Part shown: piece after piece, positions 42,342-50,804 of the stretch | Layout of the letters: each line of letters opens with the position of its first letter | Position numbering within the stretch: position 1 is the first letter of the stretch | From: Rhodoplanes serenus | Lineage (GTDB): Bacteria > Pseudomonadota > Alphaproteobacteria > Rhizobiales > Xanthobacteraceae | Assembly: GCA_009720755.1 (NCBI GenBank) | Contig: WNKV01000016.1 | Span: 62,001-126,000 of the forward strand | Direction of reading: 5' to 3' | DNA: 64,000 bases | Notes under the pieces: model-generated | The model's database searches: none | What the model was told of the DNA's origin: nothing | Seen by the model: only the letters and a program-made list of their open reading frames with translations | Position numbers and translations under genes: made by a program

Positions 42342-44579
42342 ATGAACACCAAGACGGAAAACCCAGGCGCTCAGTTCTGGTTTGTCGGTGCGAGCTACGG
42401 CGAGGACGGAGATCAGACGGAGCGCTTTCTTACTGACGGGACTTGGGAGAACGGCTACACGGATCGGTATCTCGATCTCGTCCGGGCGATGCGGGCCGGA
42501 GATCGAATCGCGATCAAGGCTTCGTATACGCGCAAGCACGACCTGCCGTTTGACAGCCGCGGCCATACAGTTTCGGTGATGGCGATCAAGGCCGTAGGGA
42601 AGATTGTCGAGAATCTGAACGATGGGCGGCGTGTGCGTGTCGAGTGGACCAGGGTAGAGCCACCACGCGAGTGGTACTTCTTCACGCATCGAGGCACCGT
42701 TTGGCGTGTTATTCCGGGTGATTGGCATGCTGACGGCCTGATCGGATTTGCGTTCGACAATCAACCGCAAGACATCCAGCGCTTCTGCAATGCGCCGCAC
42801 TGGCGGGAGCGTTTTGGGACGAAGCCTGTCGGGAAGTCAGACCGCTTCGCTTGGACGTCGTTCTACGAAGCTGTCGCTTCCGCGCTATTGAAGCATCGGA
42901 CCGATCGTGGGCCGCTTGTCGCCTTCATCGGGGACATGTCGCGACGCCTGCCTGGGATGGGTTATCTCAGAAGCGATCGATATGCTGATGGCAAAATAGG
43001 ATTCGTGCGAGACATCTGTCCTTTCACTGCGATGGGCTTGTTCAATCGGGGCGTAACCACCGAAAATCGGCGTGCCATTGCGAAGGAACTCGCGACATTT
43101 CTTGGCGTCACCGAGAAGGTGCCCGAGACATTCGACGGCGTGCCCTTGCTGTTTCAGATGAAATCTTGGTTTTTTCCAAAGGAAGCGGTTCGCAAGCCCG
43201 ATCACATCGACGCCCTGTGGCGCGTTTTCGCGGCTGGCATCGAGTTCGCTGATGCGGAAGACGATCCGGCGCGTATAGAGTTTGTGCAGGCGTTCGACGA
43301 CGCGATGTGTCGCCCCCTCGTGGGATGGAACCTGACCATTGGACTCTACTGGTCTCAGCCGTGGGTGTTCGCAAGCCTCGACAAGAACTCCAGAAGCTAC
43401 ATCACTGAGCAGCTCCGCATGCCGATCAGCACAAGTGGTCCGGATAAGCGCTGTAGCGCGGCAGACTATATCGCGCTCGTAGGCAAGCTGCGGATGCGGT
43501 TCGAGGAAGCGGATTATCCCGTCCACTCGTTCCCAGAGCTGTCGCTCGAGGCATGGCGGCACAAGGTGGTGAGCGGCACCAGCGAGGAGGACGTTGAGCT
43601 GCAGGACGGCGAAGACGGCGAGACTGGCTACGAAAAGACCGTCGAGGAAGTCCACCAGACCGTCGTACCTCCGCCACCGCCCATTATTCCGTTCACCGTG
43701 AAGGACATTGTCTCGGATGGTTGCTTCCTTAGCCTTGTCGAGATTGAAGGCATACTTGCTAGGGTCCGCGACAAGAAGAACCTGATCCTGCAAGGACCGC
43801 CAGGCACAGGGAAGACGTGGCTCGCAAAGCGACTTGCGTTCGCGCTGCTCGGAGCCCGTGACGAGAGCAAAGTGCGTGTCGTGCAGTTTCACCCTAACCT
43901 TTCCTATGAGGACTTCGTCCGCGGTTGGCGACCGATTGGCGAAGGTAGGCTCGCGCTGGTGGATGGGGCATTCATGGAGGTCATCAGCGCTGCCTTGAAG
44001 GAACCGGGCGCGAAGTACGTGGTCGTCATCGAGGAAATAAACCGCGGGAGTCCGGCCCAGATCTTCGGCGAACTCCTCACGCTGTTGGAGGCGGGAAAGC
44101 GCACACCCAAGGACGCGGTCGAACTCTGTTACGCAGACGCCGACGGCAAACGGCGGCCAGTCCACATCCCCGAGAACATTTTCGTCATAGGGACGATGAA
44201 CATTGCCGATCGCTCACTCGCTCTCGTTGACCTCGCATTGCGTAGACGCTTTGCCTTTGTGGGCCTTGAGCCTAGACTCGGAGAAGCGTGGCGCCGGTGG
44301 GTGGTCGACGCGTGCAAGATGGACCCGGATGGCGCGAAGGACATCGAGACCCGGCTCACGAAGCTGAATGAGCGTATCGCGGGCGACACGCGCCTCGGTA
44401 AGCAGTTCAGGATCGGCCACAGCTACGTGACGCCTACCCGTGCACTTGAGGAGGGCGAGACCGCAGATTGGTTCCGGCAGGTCGCGCAAACCGAGATCCT
44501 GCCTCTGCTTGAAGAATACTGGTTCGACGCACCGGGTGAGGCACAGAAGGCGTTCGAGACACTGATGCAGGATTGGTGA
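42342..44579 (+). CDS. mcrB: McrB-type restriction ATPase with N-terminal EVE-like domain
   Basis: 745 residues. Residues 1-150 resemble an EVE/PUA-like modified-base reader (FWFVGASYGEDGDQTERF, MRAGDRIAIK, EWTRVEPPREWYFF). The AAA+ GTPase has Walker A QGPPGTGKTWLA (near 485), Walker B VVIEEINRG (near 563) and the McrB signature MNIADRS (near 620). It should recognise modified DNA of invaders and drive the nuclease encoded next, on a TGATG overlap. The recogniser differs from E. coli McrB, so the target modification is unknown. Confidence 0.9.
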   Translation: MNTKTENPGAQFWFVGASYGEDGDQTERFLTDGTWENGYTDRYLDLVRAMRAGDRIAIKASYTRKHDLPFDSRGHTVSVMAIKAVGKIVENLNDGRRVRVEWTRVEPPREWYFFTHRGTVWRVIPGDWHADGLIGFAFDNQPQDIQRFCNAPHWRERFGTKPVGKSDRFAWTSFYEAVASALLKHRTDRGPLVAFIGDMSRRLPGMGYLRSDRYADGKIGFVRDICPFTAMGLFNRGVTTENRRAIAKELATFLGVTEKVPETFDGVPLLFQMKSWFFPKEAVRKPDHIDALWRVFAAGIEFADAEDDPARIEFVQAFDDAMCRPLVGWNLTIGLYWSQPWVFASLDKNSRSYITEQLRMPISTSGPDKRCSAADYIALVGKLRMRFEEADYPVHSFPELSLEAWRHKVVSGTSEEDVELQDGEDGETGYEKTVEEVHQTVVPPPPPIIPFTVKDIVSDGCFLSLVEIEGILARVRDKKNLILQGPPGTGKTWLAKRLAFALLGARDESKVRVVQFHPNLSYEDFVRGWRPIGEGRLALVDGAFMEVISAALKEPGAKYVVVIEEINRGSPAQIFGELLTLLEAGKRTPKDAVELCYADADGKRRPVHIPENIFVIGTMNIADRSLALVDLALRRRFAFVGLEPRLGEAWRRWVVDACKMDPDGAKDIETRLTKLNERIAGDTRLGKQFRIGHSYVTPTRALEEGETADWFRQVAQTEILPLLEEYWFDAPGEAQKAFETLMQDW

Positions 44580-45706
44580 TGGGCGAGACCATCGTCTCAA
44601 GCGGCCAAGTGGTCGCTGGTGGACTCGGCGTCGTGGGCCGGATACCCATTCGGAATCTGTGGCTCCTGATGCTTTATGGTTCTGATCTGTTCCGAGTGCT
44701 CGGCGACACGAAGGTGACGCTGGAAGAGATGCCCGATGATATACCCGACTTGGTCGCCGAGATCCTGGCGCATGCGGTAGAGGTTCGTCAGCGTCGTCAC
44801 CTGAGCCTTGGCTACCAGCGGCGCCATGCTGTGTTGTGTAGGGTACGCGGTCGCATCGATGCCTTGACGACGGAGCGGCGTCGGCTGCTCTCGCGCGGTT
44901 TGATCTCCTGCCGCTTTGAAGAACTTTCCGTCGACACCCCTCGAAATCGCTTTGTTCGCGCAGCGCTGGAATCGGTCTCCAGGCTTGTCCTTCGGCAGGA
45001 CCTTGCACATCGCTGCCGACTGCTGGCGAACTTCATGAGATCGATGGGTGTTTCCGGCGATGCTCCGACCATCAGGCAAATGAGTCTTGATTGCTTCGGG
45101 CGGCATGACGCCGATGACAGGCTTATGGTGGCGGCCGCGAAGCTCGTGACGGACCTCGCTCTGCCAACCGAGGCGGCTGGTGCAAACAGTTTCGCTATGC
45201 CGGACCGCGACGAAGTCTGGGCTCGTCGCCTGTTCGAGCGTGCGATCGGCGGCTTCTACGAGGTTGTCCTGACTCCCGCGGGCTGGGAGGTTCGGCGTGG
45301 CCGCACTCTCGAATGGCAGACTGATCACGCCACGAGCGGGATTGGGGCCATCCTTCCCCAAATGCGGACTGACATCGTCCTGACGCACCGGCCGTCTGGC
45401 CGTCGGATTGTGATCGATACGAAATTCAATTCCATCCTAACCAACGGCTGGTACAAGCAAGAGACGCTACGGAGTGCTTACGTTTATCAGATGTATGCTT
45501 ACCTCCGTTCGCAGGGGGGCCGTGGTGATGCCTTGGCGGACAGCGCGAGCGGCTTGCTGTTGCATCCAGCGGTCGATCAAATGATGGACGAGGCGGTGAG
45601 CATCCAGGGACATGTCGTGCGGTTCGCGACCGTGGATTTGGCGGCCACGGCTTCAGAAATTCGAGATAGACTACTCTGTGTGATTCGGCTCAACGCCACG
45701 GCGTGA
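44579..45706 (+). CDS. mcrC: McrC-type nuclease subunit
   Basis: 375 residues from ATG 44579. The N-terminal IPIRNLWLLMLYGSDLF motif is typical of McrC partners. The C-terminal PD-(D/E)XK core is RTDIVLTHRPSGRRIVIDTKFN, with Asp near 265, then Asp-x-Lys near 279-281, followed by the QETLRSAYVYQMYAYL helix. It cleaves DNA when assembled with the McrB ring. This gene ends the accessory block before the integrase element. Confidence 0.9.
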   Translation: MGETIVSSGQVVAGGLGVVGRIPIRNLWLLMLYGSDLFRVLGDTKVTLEEMPDDIPDLVAEILAHAVEVRQRRHLSLGYQRRHAVLCRVRGRIDALTTERRRLLSRGLISCRFEELSVDTPRNRFVRAALESVSRLVLRQDLAHRCRLLANFMRSMGVSGDAPTIRQMSLDCFGRHDADDRLMVAAAKLVTDLALPTEAAGANSFAMPDRDEVWARRLFERAIGGFYEVVLTPAGWEVRRGRTLEWQTDHATSGIGAILPQMRTDIVLTHRPSGRRIVIDTKFNSILTNGWYKQETLRSAYVYQMYAYLRSQGGRGDALADSASGLLLHPAVDQMMDEAVSIQGHVVRFATVDLAATASEIRDRLLCVIRLNATA

Positions 45707-45754
45707 CGATCTGCCGGCAGTGTCCCGGCCAATAGTCGGAGAATGTTGGATCCC

Positions 45755-45773
45755 AGTTCCACTCCCTCCGCCA
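45755..45773 (+). other. Possible attachment site: tRNA-Ser 3'-end sequence
   Basis: CCACTCCCTCCGCCA (45759-45773) is identical to the acceptor end expected of a bacterial tRNA-Ser, including CCA. The bases before it do not form a T-loop, so no intact tRNA is here, only its 3' end. It lies 183 bases before the integrase start, in the orientation usual for integrases that use tRNA ends. No second copy is seen in this window. Confidence 0.5.
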
Positions 45774-45896
45774 GCCCGAGCGCGCCAGAGCGCGACATCC
45801 TACGCCAGAGTACGAAATATACACACAAGTTTCAGCGGCTTAGCGCCCTGACGCGGCTCCCGGCCGTTCGCGCTCGGCCGCCATCGTTTTGCGCCG

Positions 45897-45918
45897 ATTT
45901 GTGGGTGAATTTGTGGGT
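45897..45918 (+). repeat. Tandem ATTTGTGGGT repeats upstream of integrase
   Basis: ATTTGTGGGT at 45897-45906 and again at 45909-45918, 12 bases apart. Paired direct repeats between an attachment core and an integrase gene are commonly arm-type integrase binding sites; they could also regulate the integrase promoter. Confidence 0.5.
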
Positions 45919-45956
45919 TCCGAGGGTCGTTTGGCCTCGTGATTGGGACCAGTGCC

Positions 45957-47276
45957 ATGGCGCGAATGACATCGCGGTTGACGGCGCTCTCGGTAGCGCG
46001 CGCGGTCGGGAAGCCGGGCATGTATGCCGACGGGGGCGGGCTCTATCTGCAGGTCACCGAGGGCGGCGCGTCGTGGATCTATCGCTACATGCTCAAGGGC
46101 CGAGCCCGGGAGATGGGGCTCGGGCCGCTCGCCCTTTACGGCCTGAAGGACGCGCGCATTAAAGCGCTCGACGCCCGCAGGCTCTGCCACGAGGGCGTCG
46201 ATCCGATCGAAGCCAGGCATTCAGCGCGGGCGGAGGCGAAGCTCGCCGTGGCCAAGGCGACGACCTTCAAGCAGTGTGCCGAAGCCTATATCGGCGCACA
46301 CCGGGCCGGCTGGCGCAATGCCAAGCATGCCGCGCAGTGGGAGGCGACGCTTGCGACCTATGCCGAGCCGATCATCGGTGAGCTGTCGGCCCAGGCGATC
46401 GATACGGCGCTGGTGATGAAGGTGCTGGAGCAGAAGGTTCGCGATGGTCGCAACAAGCTTGACGCCCCCCTGTGGACCGCCAAGCCGGAAACAGCGGGTC
46501 GGCTGCGGGGGCGGATCGAGTCTATCCTCGATTGGGCGACGGTGCGGGGCTATCGCGACGGCGAGAACCCGGCGCGCTGGCGCGGCCATCTCGACAAGCT
46601 CCTGCCGGCCCGCGCCAAGGTCCGCAAGGTCGAGCATCATGCGGCGCTTCCGTACGGGGATCTCCCCGACTTCATGACGACGCTTCGCGACCAGGAGGGT
46701 GTCGCCGCGCGCGCCTTGGAGTTCGCCATTCTGACGGCCGCTCGAACCGGCGAGGTCATCGGCGCGTGTTGGAGCGAGATCAACCTGTCCGGAAAGCTCT
46801 GGACCGTGCCGGCCGGCCGCATGAAGGCTGGCAAGGATCACCGGGTCCCGCTGAGCCCGCGCGCGATCACGATCCTCGTCGACATGAAGCCGCTGATCGA
46901 CCTCGACGACCAGAGCGGAGGGCCCGAGGCATTCGTGTTCCCGGGGAGCAAGCGCGGACAACCGTTGAGCAACATGGCGTTCCTGATGCTGCTGCGCCGG
47001 ATGAAGCGCGACGACCTGACCGCGCACGGCTTCCGCTCCACGTTCCGCGACTGGGCCGCCGAGTGCACGAACTTTCCGAGCGAGGTCGCCGAGATGGCGC
47101 TGGCGCACACGATCAGCAGTAAGGTCGAGCAAGCCTATCGCCGCGGCGACCTGTTCGAGCGACGGAGAGACATAATGGCGGCATGGTCGAGGTATTGCGA
47201 TCCGACGAAGCCGGGTGGCGTCGCGACGGTCGCAAGCAGCTCGGCCAGTGAGGCGTCGAGTGCGAATCGATCGTGA
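45957..47276 (+). CDS. Tyrosine integrase, DUF4102/P4-like
   Basis: 439 residues from ATG 45957 (GTG 45939 would add six). The N-terminal DUF4102 arm-binding domain has PGMYADGGGLYLQVTEGGASWIYRY and LGLGPLALYGLKDAR. The catalytic domain has Arg in ARTGEVIG (about 263), HGFRSTFRDW (about 357-366), and a late His/Tyr pair in LAHTISSKVEQAYRR (about 384 and 394). All residues for DNA strand exchange are present, so the enzyme looks active. It lies just inside a tRNA-end-like site and is followed by defence cargo. Confidence 0.93.
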   Translation: MARMTSRLTALSVARAVGKPGMYADGGGLYLQVTEGGASWIYRYMLKGRAREMGLGPLALYGLKDARIKALDARRLCHEGVDPIEARHSARAEAKLAVAKATTFKQCAEAYIGAHRAGWRNAKHAAQWEATLATYAEPIIGELSAQAIDTALVMKVLEQKVRDGRNKLDAPLWTAKPETAGRLRGRIESILDWATVRGYRDGENPARWRGHLDKLLPARAKVRKVEHHAALPYGDLPDFMTTLRDQEGVAARALEFAILTAARTGEVIGACWSEINLSGKLWTVPAGRMKAGKDHRVPLSPRAITILVDMKPLIDLDDQSGGPEAFVFPGSKRGQPLSNMAFLMLLRRMKRDDLTAHGFRSTFRDWAAECTNFPSEVAEMALAHTISSKVEQAYRRGDLFERRRDIMAAWSRYCDPTKPGGVATVASSSASEASSANRS

Positions 47277-47394
47277 GCCGTTGCCCACGTCAAGCTGTGC
47301 CTTCGCGTATCTGATATCGCTGCCGAGCCCGTTCGACGACCTTGTCGAATACACCGAGCGTGCCTCCCCGAAAGCCGTTGCGGCAAGCTGAGAA

Positions 47395-47468
47395 TGTCCG
47401 AAATTTGTATATATTTATCGGACACAGAGATTGCCTTCAGTCCGAAAAAGAACTACAAGTATCGGACA
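47395..47468 (+). promoter_or_regulatory. Two tandem operator-like inverted repeats before the abiEi gene
   Basis: TGTCCGA (47395-47401) pairs with TCGGACA (47418-47424) across 16 bases, and AGTCCGA (47439-47445) pairs with TCGGACA (47462-47468) across another 16 bases. Centres are 44 bases apart. The second repeat reaches the first base of the start codon, and the AT-rich centre of the first (TATATATTT) could hold a -10 box. AbiEi antitoxins are known to repress their own promoters through inverted repeats; this site fits that. Confidence 0.75.
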
Positions 47469-48298
47469 TGGACCTCGACTCGCCCGATCTGAAGACCGCC
47501 ATGCTCGCGCGCATCCGAGCGGACGCGCCGCGCAAGGTATGGACGCCCAGCGATTTCGTCGATCTCGCCTCGCGAGACGCCGTCGATAAGGCGTTGCAGC
47601 GGCTGACGAAGGCCGAAATCCTCAGGCGAATCGATCGTGGGCTCTATGATCAGCCTGGCTTCAACAAGCTCACCCAGAAACCCAACCCGCCTGATCCGCG
47701 CTCAGTCATCGACGCCGTCGGGCGGCGTGACCAAACCCGGATGCTTGTCGACGGCATGACCGCGGCGAACGATCTGGGCCTGACTGACGCCGTCCCGGCA
47801 AAAATCGTGGTGCACACCGACGCTCGGCGCCGCGCGATCAAGCTCGGCAATGTAACGATCACCTTCCGTCCGACCGCGGCCAGCAAGCTATTCTGGGCCG
47901 GACGACCAGCGATGCGCGTCGTCCAAGCGCTTCACTGGCTGCGCGATCTCCTGGTTCGTGAAGGGGAGAGTGATCAGGTCAGGCGCAAGCTCGCCAAGCT
48001 TTTCGAAGATTCCACGGTGGGACCGTCCCTCAAAGCGGATCTCACTGCCGGTATGACAGCGCTTCCGACATGGATGCGGGTGTTTCTCAAGCCGCTCGTT
48101 GAAAGCGACGCCGGCGTTCATCGTCAGCACGTCAACGATGATCGTGATCCTGCTGATCATGATCGTCATCGACAAAGAACGGCGGACGATGCCGATGATC
48201 AGCGTCATGCTGCCGTCGCCCGGCCCAAGCGGAAGCCGCTCTCCCCGCAGAAGATACAAACCGCCAAGCGCAGTGCAGCCCGGGCGGTGAAGACATGA
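47468..48298 (+). CDS. AbiEi-like antitoxin / DUF6088 protein
   Basis: 276 residues from ATG 47468. The winged HTH (VWTPSDFVDLASRDAVDKALQRLTKAEILRRIDRGLY) and following domain (MTAANDLGLTDAVPAKIVVHTDARRRAIKLGNVTITF) match the DUF6088/AbiEi family. The C-terminal 60 residues are histidine/aspartate-rich and basic, an odd extension. It should repress the operon at the two upstream repeats and counter the AbiEii toxin, whose start overlaps its stop (ATGA). Confidence 0.85.
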   Translation: MDLDSPDLKTAMLARIRADAPRKVWTPSDFVDLASRDAVDKALQRLTKAEILRRIDRGLYDQPGFNKLTQKPNPPDPRSVIDAVGRRDQTRMLVDGMTAANDLGLTDAVPAKIVVHTDARRRAIKLGNVTITFRPTAASKLFWAGRPAMRVVQALHWLRDLLVREGESDQVRRKLAKLFEDSTVGPSLKADLTAGMTALPTWMRVFLKPLVESDAGVHRQHVNDDRDPADHDRHRQRTADDADDQRHAAVARPKRKPLSPQKIQTAKRSAARAVKT

Positions 48299-49374
48299 AT
48301 CCGGCTTTCGACGAGGTTCTCGCGGCCGGGTCGGACGCGATGTTGAGCGCCTTCGATACGACGGCGCTACGCCTCGGCACGGCGTCCCAGAATATCGAAA
48401 AGGACTTCTGGGTCTGCTGGACGCTGGATGCCTTGTTCAATGGCTTGAAAGAGGGTGGACCCCGCCTCCTCTTCAAAGGTGGAACCTCCCTGTCCAAAGG
48501 GTTTGGTTTGATCAACCGCTTCTCCGAAGACATCGATGTCACGGTGTTTCGGGACGACATCGGCGAGCCGGCCACCATCGAGGAGCTCGAAGCGCTGAGT
48601 GGCAAAAAGCGCCGGGCGCGCCTCGATGCGATCAAGGACGCCTGCCAAACCTACATCAACGGCCCGCTGCGTGCTGAGTTGACGGTGATCCTGCAGGACC
48701 GGATTCGGGCCGCCGGCCTCGGTGCCGACGCGGCACGGGTAGAAGCCGATGATGCTGATCCCGACGGTCAGACGCTGCTAATCTGGTATCCTGCGGCGAC
48801 ACCGCGATCGGACTATGTGCGGGCGGCTATCAAGATCGAGTCGGGCGCGAAGTCTGCTCTTGATCCGAATAGCGAAGTGCCGATTAAGCCCTATGTCGAC
48901 GATGATCTACCGGCGCTCGATCTGACCATACCGGCCGTGCGCACGGTCTATCCAGAACGCACCTTCTGGGACAAGGTCGTCATCGTCCACGGGTTGCGAC
49001 GGTGGTTCGACAAGCGCGGCGAGCTGCGTGGGGGCGGTCAACGCGTATCCCGTCACTATTATGACCTGCACCGGCTTGCCGCGGCGCCAGTCGGGGCGGC
49101 CGCCATCGCTGACACGGCGCTCGGCGCGGACTGCGTCGCTCACGCCCGGATGTTCTTCAATCGACCAGACTTCGATCTCGCCAGCGCTGTGCCTGGCTCG
49201 TTCGCGCTTGCCCCGCATGACGCGATGATCGAGCAGTTGCGTGTCGATTACAGGGCCATGCAAGGCATGATCTTCGGCGATCCTCCAGATTTCGAGGCCG
49301 TGCTCGACAGCATCGGCTCGCTTGAAACGCGTCTGAACGAGAAGGGCGATATGGGAAGCGGGGCGGGGAAATGA
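48295..49374 (+). CDS. AbiEii nucleotidyltransferase toxin
   Basis: 359 residues. The nucleotidyltransferase core is LLFKGGTSLSKGFGLINRFSEDIDVTV, with the GG(T/S)S motif and the metal-binding DxD. The later motif IKPYVDDDLP and the ERTFWDKVVIVHGLRRWF block are typical AbiEii. Such toxins transfer nucleotides, for some members to tRNA, and halt growth after infection. Unlike classic bicistronic AbiE, its stop overlaps a further gene (ATGA), so the operon continues. Confidence 0.9.
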   Translation: MNPAFDEVLAAGSDAMLSAFDTTALRLGTASQNIEKDFWVCWTLDALFNGLKEGGPRLLFKGGTSLSKGFGLINRFSEDIDVTVFRDDIGEPATIEELEALSGKKRRARLDAIKDACQTYINGPLRAELTVILQDRIRAAGLGADAARVEADDADPDGQTLLIWYPAATPRSDYVRAAIKIESGAKSALDPNSEVPIKPYVDDDLPALDLTIPAVRTVYPERTFWDKVVIVHGLRRWFDKRGELRGGGQRVSRHYYDLHRLAAAPVGAAAIADTALGADCVAHARMFFNRPDFDLASAVPGSFALAPHDAMIEQLRVDYRAMQGMIFGDPPDFEAVLDSIGSLETRLNEKGDMGSGAGK

Positions 49375-50228
49375 AGCAGTTGGAGGGGGCTGTCGACACA
49401 GGGCAGGAGGCAGACGCGCACCGCGCGGGCGAGGCGATCGTAGCCCCGCTGCGCAAACGACGCCTCAGCGGCGAACTCTACCGGCGCGATCCGAAGATAG
49501 AAGCGCTCATCGCCGAATTGGCGGTCCTGCCGCGTGACGAGTTGATTGCCAGGGCGGAAATCACCAAGCGCTCCGACCCGGGCTACATCCCTAGTGAATG
49601 TCTCGTCTATTTCATTCGCGCGAGCCGTCGAGACAACAACGAGGCGTGGTTCGAACGCCTCTATCGGATCCTGATCGGACGGGTGCTGCGCAGCTTGCCC
49701 AAGGCGGAAAGCTCTGATGGCAGGACGGAATCGCTGACGCGCGGGGTCGTGCGCGACAAGGTGTTCAGCCGGTTCGTCGAGCTCCTTTCGGCGGATCGCG
49801 CCGACTATGTCGACAAGCTCGACTATTTCGAGGTGCGCTTCGATGGCGCGCTGGCAAGCCTGCGGCGCGATGCGCAGGAAAAGGCCTGGCGCGACGAAAA
49901 TCGTTCCCAGCCCCTCGAATATGACGAGGAGAGTGGTGAACTGTCACCAGAGGTCGAGGCGGCCGCGGGGGCCCACGATCCCTTCGCCGCGTCGGATTTC
50001 GACGATCCGGCTTACCGGTCGCGCCTGGATGCAGCGATTGAAGCTCTACCGATAGAACAAAGCAGGATCATTCACATGCTCAGACAAGGCTTTCCCATCG
50101 ACTCGAAGGAGCCGGACGTCATGACCATCGCCAAGGCCCTGGGCCGCTCCGAAAAGACGATCCGAACCTACCGTGACAAGGCCTTCGCCACCCTGCGAGC
50201 CGCCATGACCGACGGAGACGAGCGGTGA
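49371..50228 (+). CDS. Sigma-70-like protein of the AbiE-linked operon
   Basis: 285 residues. The last 60 residues resemble sigma region 4: AIEALPIEQSRIIHMLRQG, then MTIAKALGRSEKTIRTYRDKAFATLR. The middle (FIRASRRDNNEAWFERLYRILIGRVLRSL, FVELLSADRADYVDKLDYFEVRFDGALASL) is reminiscent of region 2 but without a clear -10-recognition pattern. The first 60 residues are charged and disordered. It is coupled by four-base overlaps on both sides. It could be a dedicated sigma factor or a sigma-derived DNA-binding regulator. Confidence 0.65.
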   Translation: MKQLEGAVDTGQEADAHRAGEAIVAPLRKRRLSGELYRRDPKIEALIAELAVLPRDELIARAEITKRSDPGYIPSECLVYFIRASRRDNNEAWFERLYRILIGRVLRSLPKAESSDGRTESLTRGVVRDKVFSRFVELLSADRADYVDKLDYFEVRFDGALASLRRDAQEKAWRDENRSQPLEYDEESGELSPEVEAAAGAHDPFAASDFDDPAYRSRLDAAIEALPIEQSRIIHMLRQGFPIDSKEPDVMTIAKALGRSEKTIRTYRDKAFATLRAAMTDGDER

Positions 50229-50803
50229 GTCCCGCCGGCGCACGACCATCCCGCGAGTCCGTGCTCGACGCGTTCGCGGTTGAGAGCGAGCCTGGCCGCT
50301 CGACCTTGGAACGCTATCTGCGACTTTACCCAGAATATGCTGGAGAGCTCATCGACCTCTCGCGCGAACTCAGCCGCGCGTCTTACGAAGACGCCGCACC
50401 CCTCTCTGCTGCCGATCAGGCGCTGATCGATGCGGCTTGGTCGCAACACGCGAAGGCTGTGCCGGCGGCAGCATCCGACCCTTTCGCGGCGCTGACGGTC
50501 GATGACTGGCGCACCGTCGCCCAGGATTTGGACGTGCCCCGACAGGTCGTGACCGCGCTGCGCGAACGGCGGGTCTCTCTCGTCAGTATCCCGCGACGCT
50601 TCCTGGCGATGTTAGCTGAGGCGATGCGCAGCTCTGTCGCGCAGTTGGAGTCGTCCTGGGAGCCAGCTCCGCTGCTCGTCGCGCGCAGCTACAAGGCCGA
50701 TAATAAGCCAGCGGCAGGCGAGCAGGTCACCTTCGAGCAGGTGCTGATCGACGCTGGCGTTTCGGCCGAGAAGCGCGTCAGATTGCTGGCGGAGGCTGAC
50801 TGA
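50225..50803 (+). CDS. Unknown small protein, possible partner or substrate of the ImmA-like peptidase
   Basis: 192 residues from GTG 50225 (GTGA overlap). Mostly helical, with TLERYLRLYPEYAGELIDLSREL, a region that may be HTH-like (WRTVAQDLDVPRQVVTALRERRVSLVSIP), and a short C-terminal block (VTFEQVLIDAGVSAEKRVRLLAEAD). No membrane segment. It sits between a sigma-like protein and an ImmA/IrrE peptidase fusion, the place where an anti-sigma factor or cleavable repressor would be expected. That role is inference; the family is not recognised. Confidence 0.55.
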   Translation: MSPAGARPSRESVLDAFAVESEPGRSTLERYLRLYPEYAGELIDLSRELSRASYEDAAPLSAADQALIDAAWSQHAKAVPAAASDPFAALTVDDWRTVAQDLDVPRQVVTALRERRVSLVSIPRRFLAMLAEAMRSSVAQLESSWEPAPLLVARSYKADNKPAAGEQVTFEQVLIDAGVSAEKRVRLLAEAD

Positions 50804-50804
50804 C

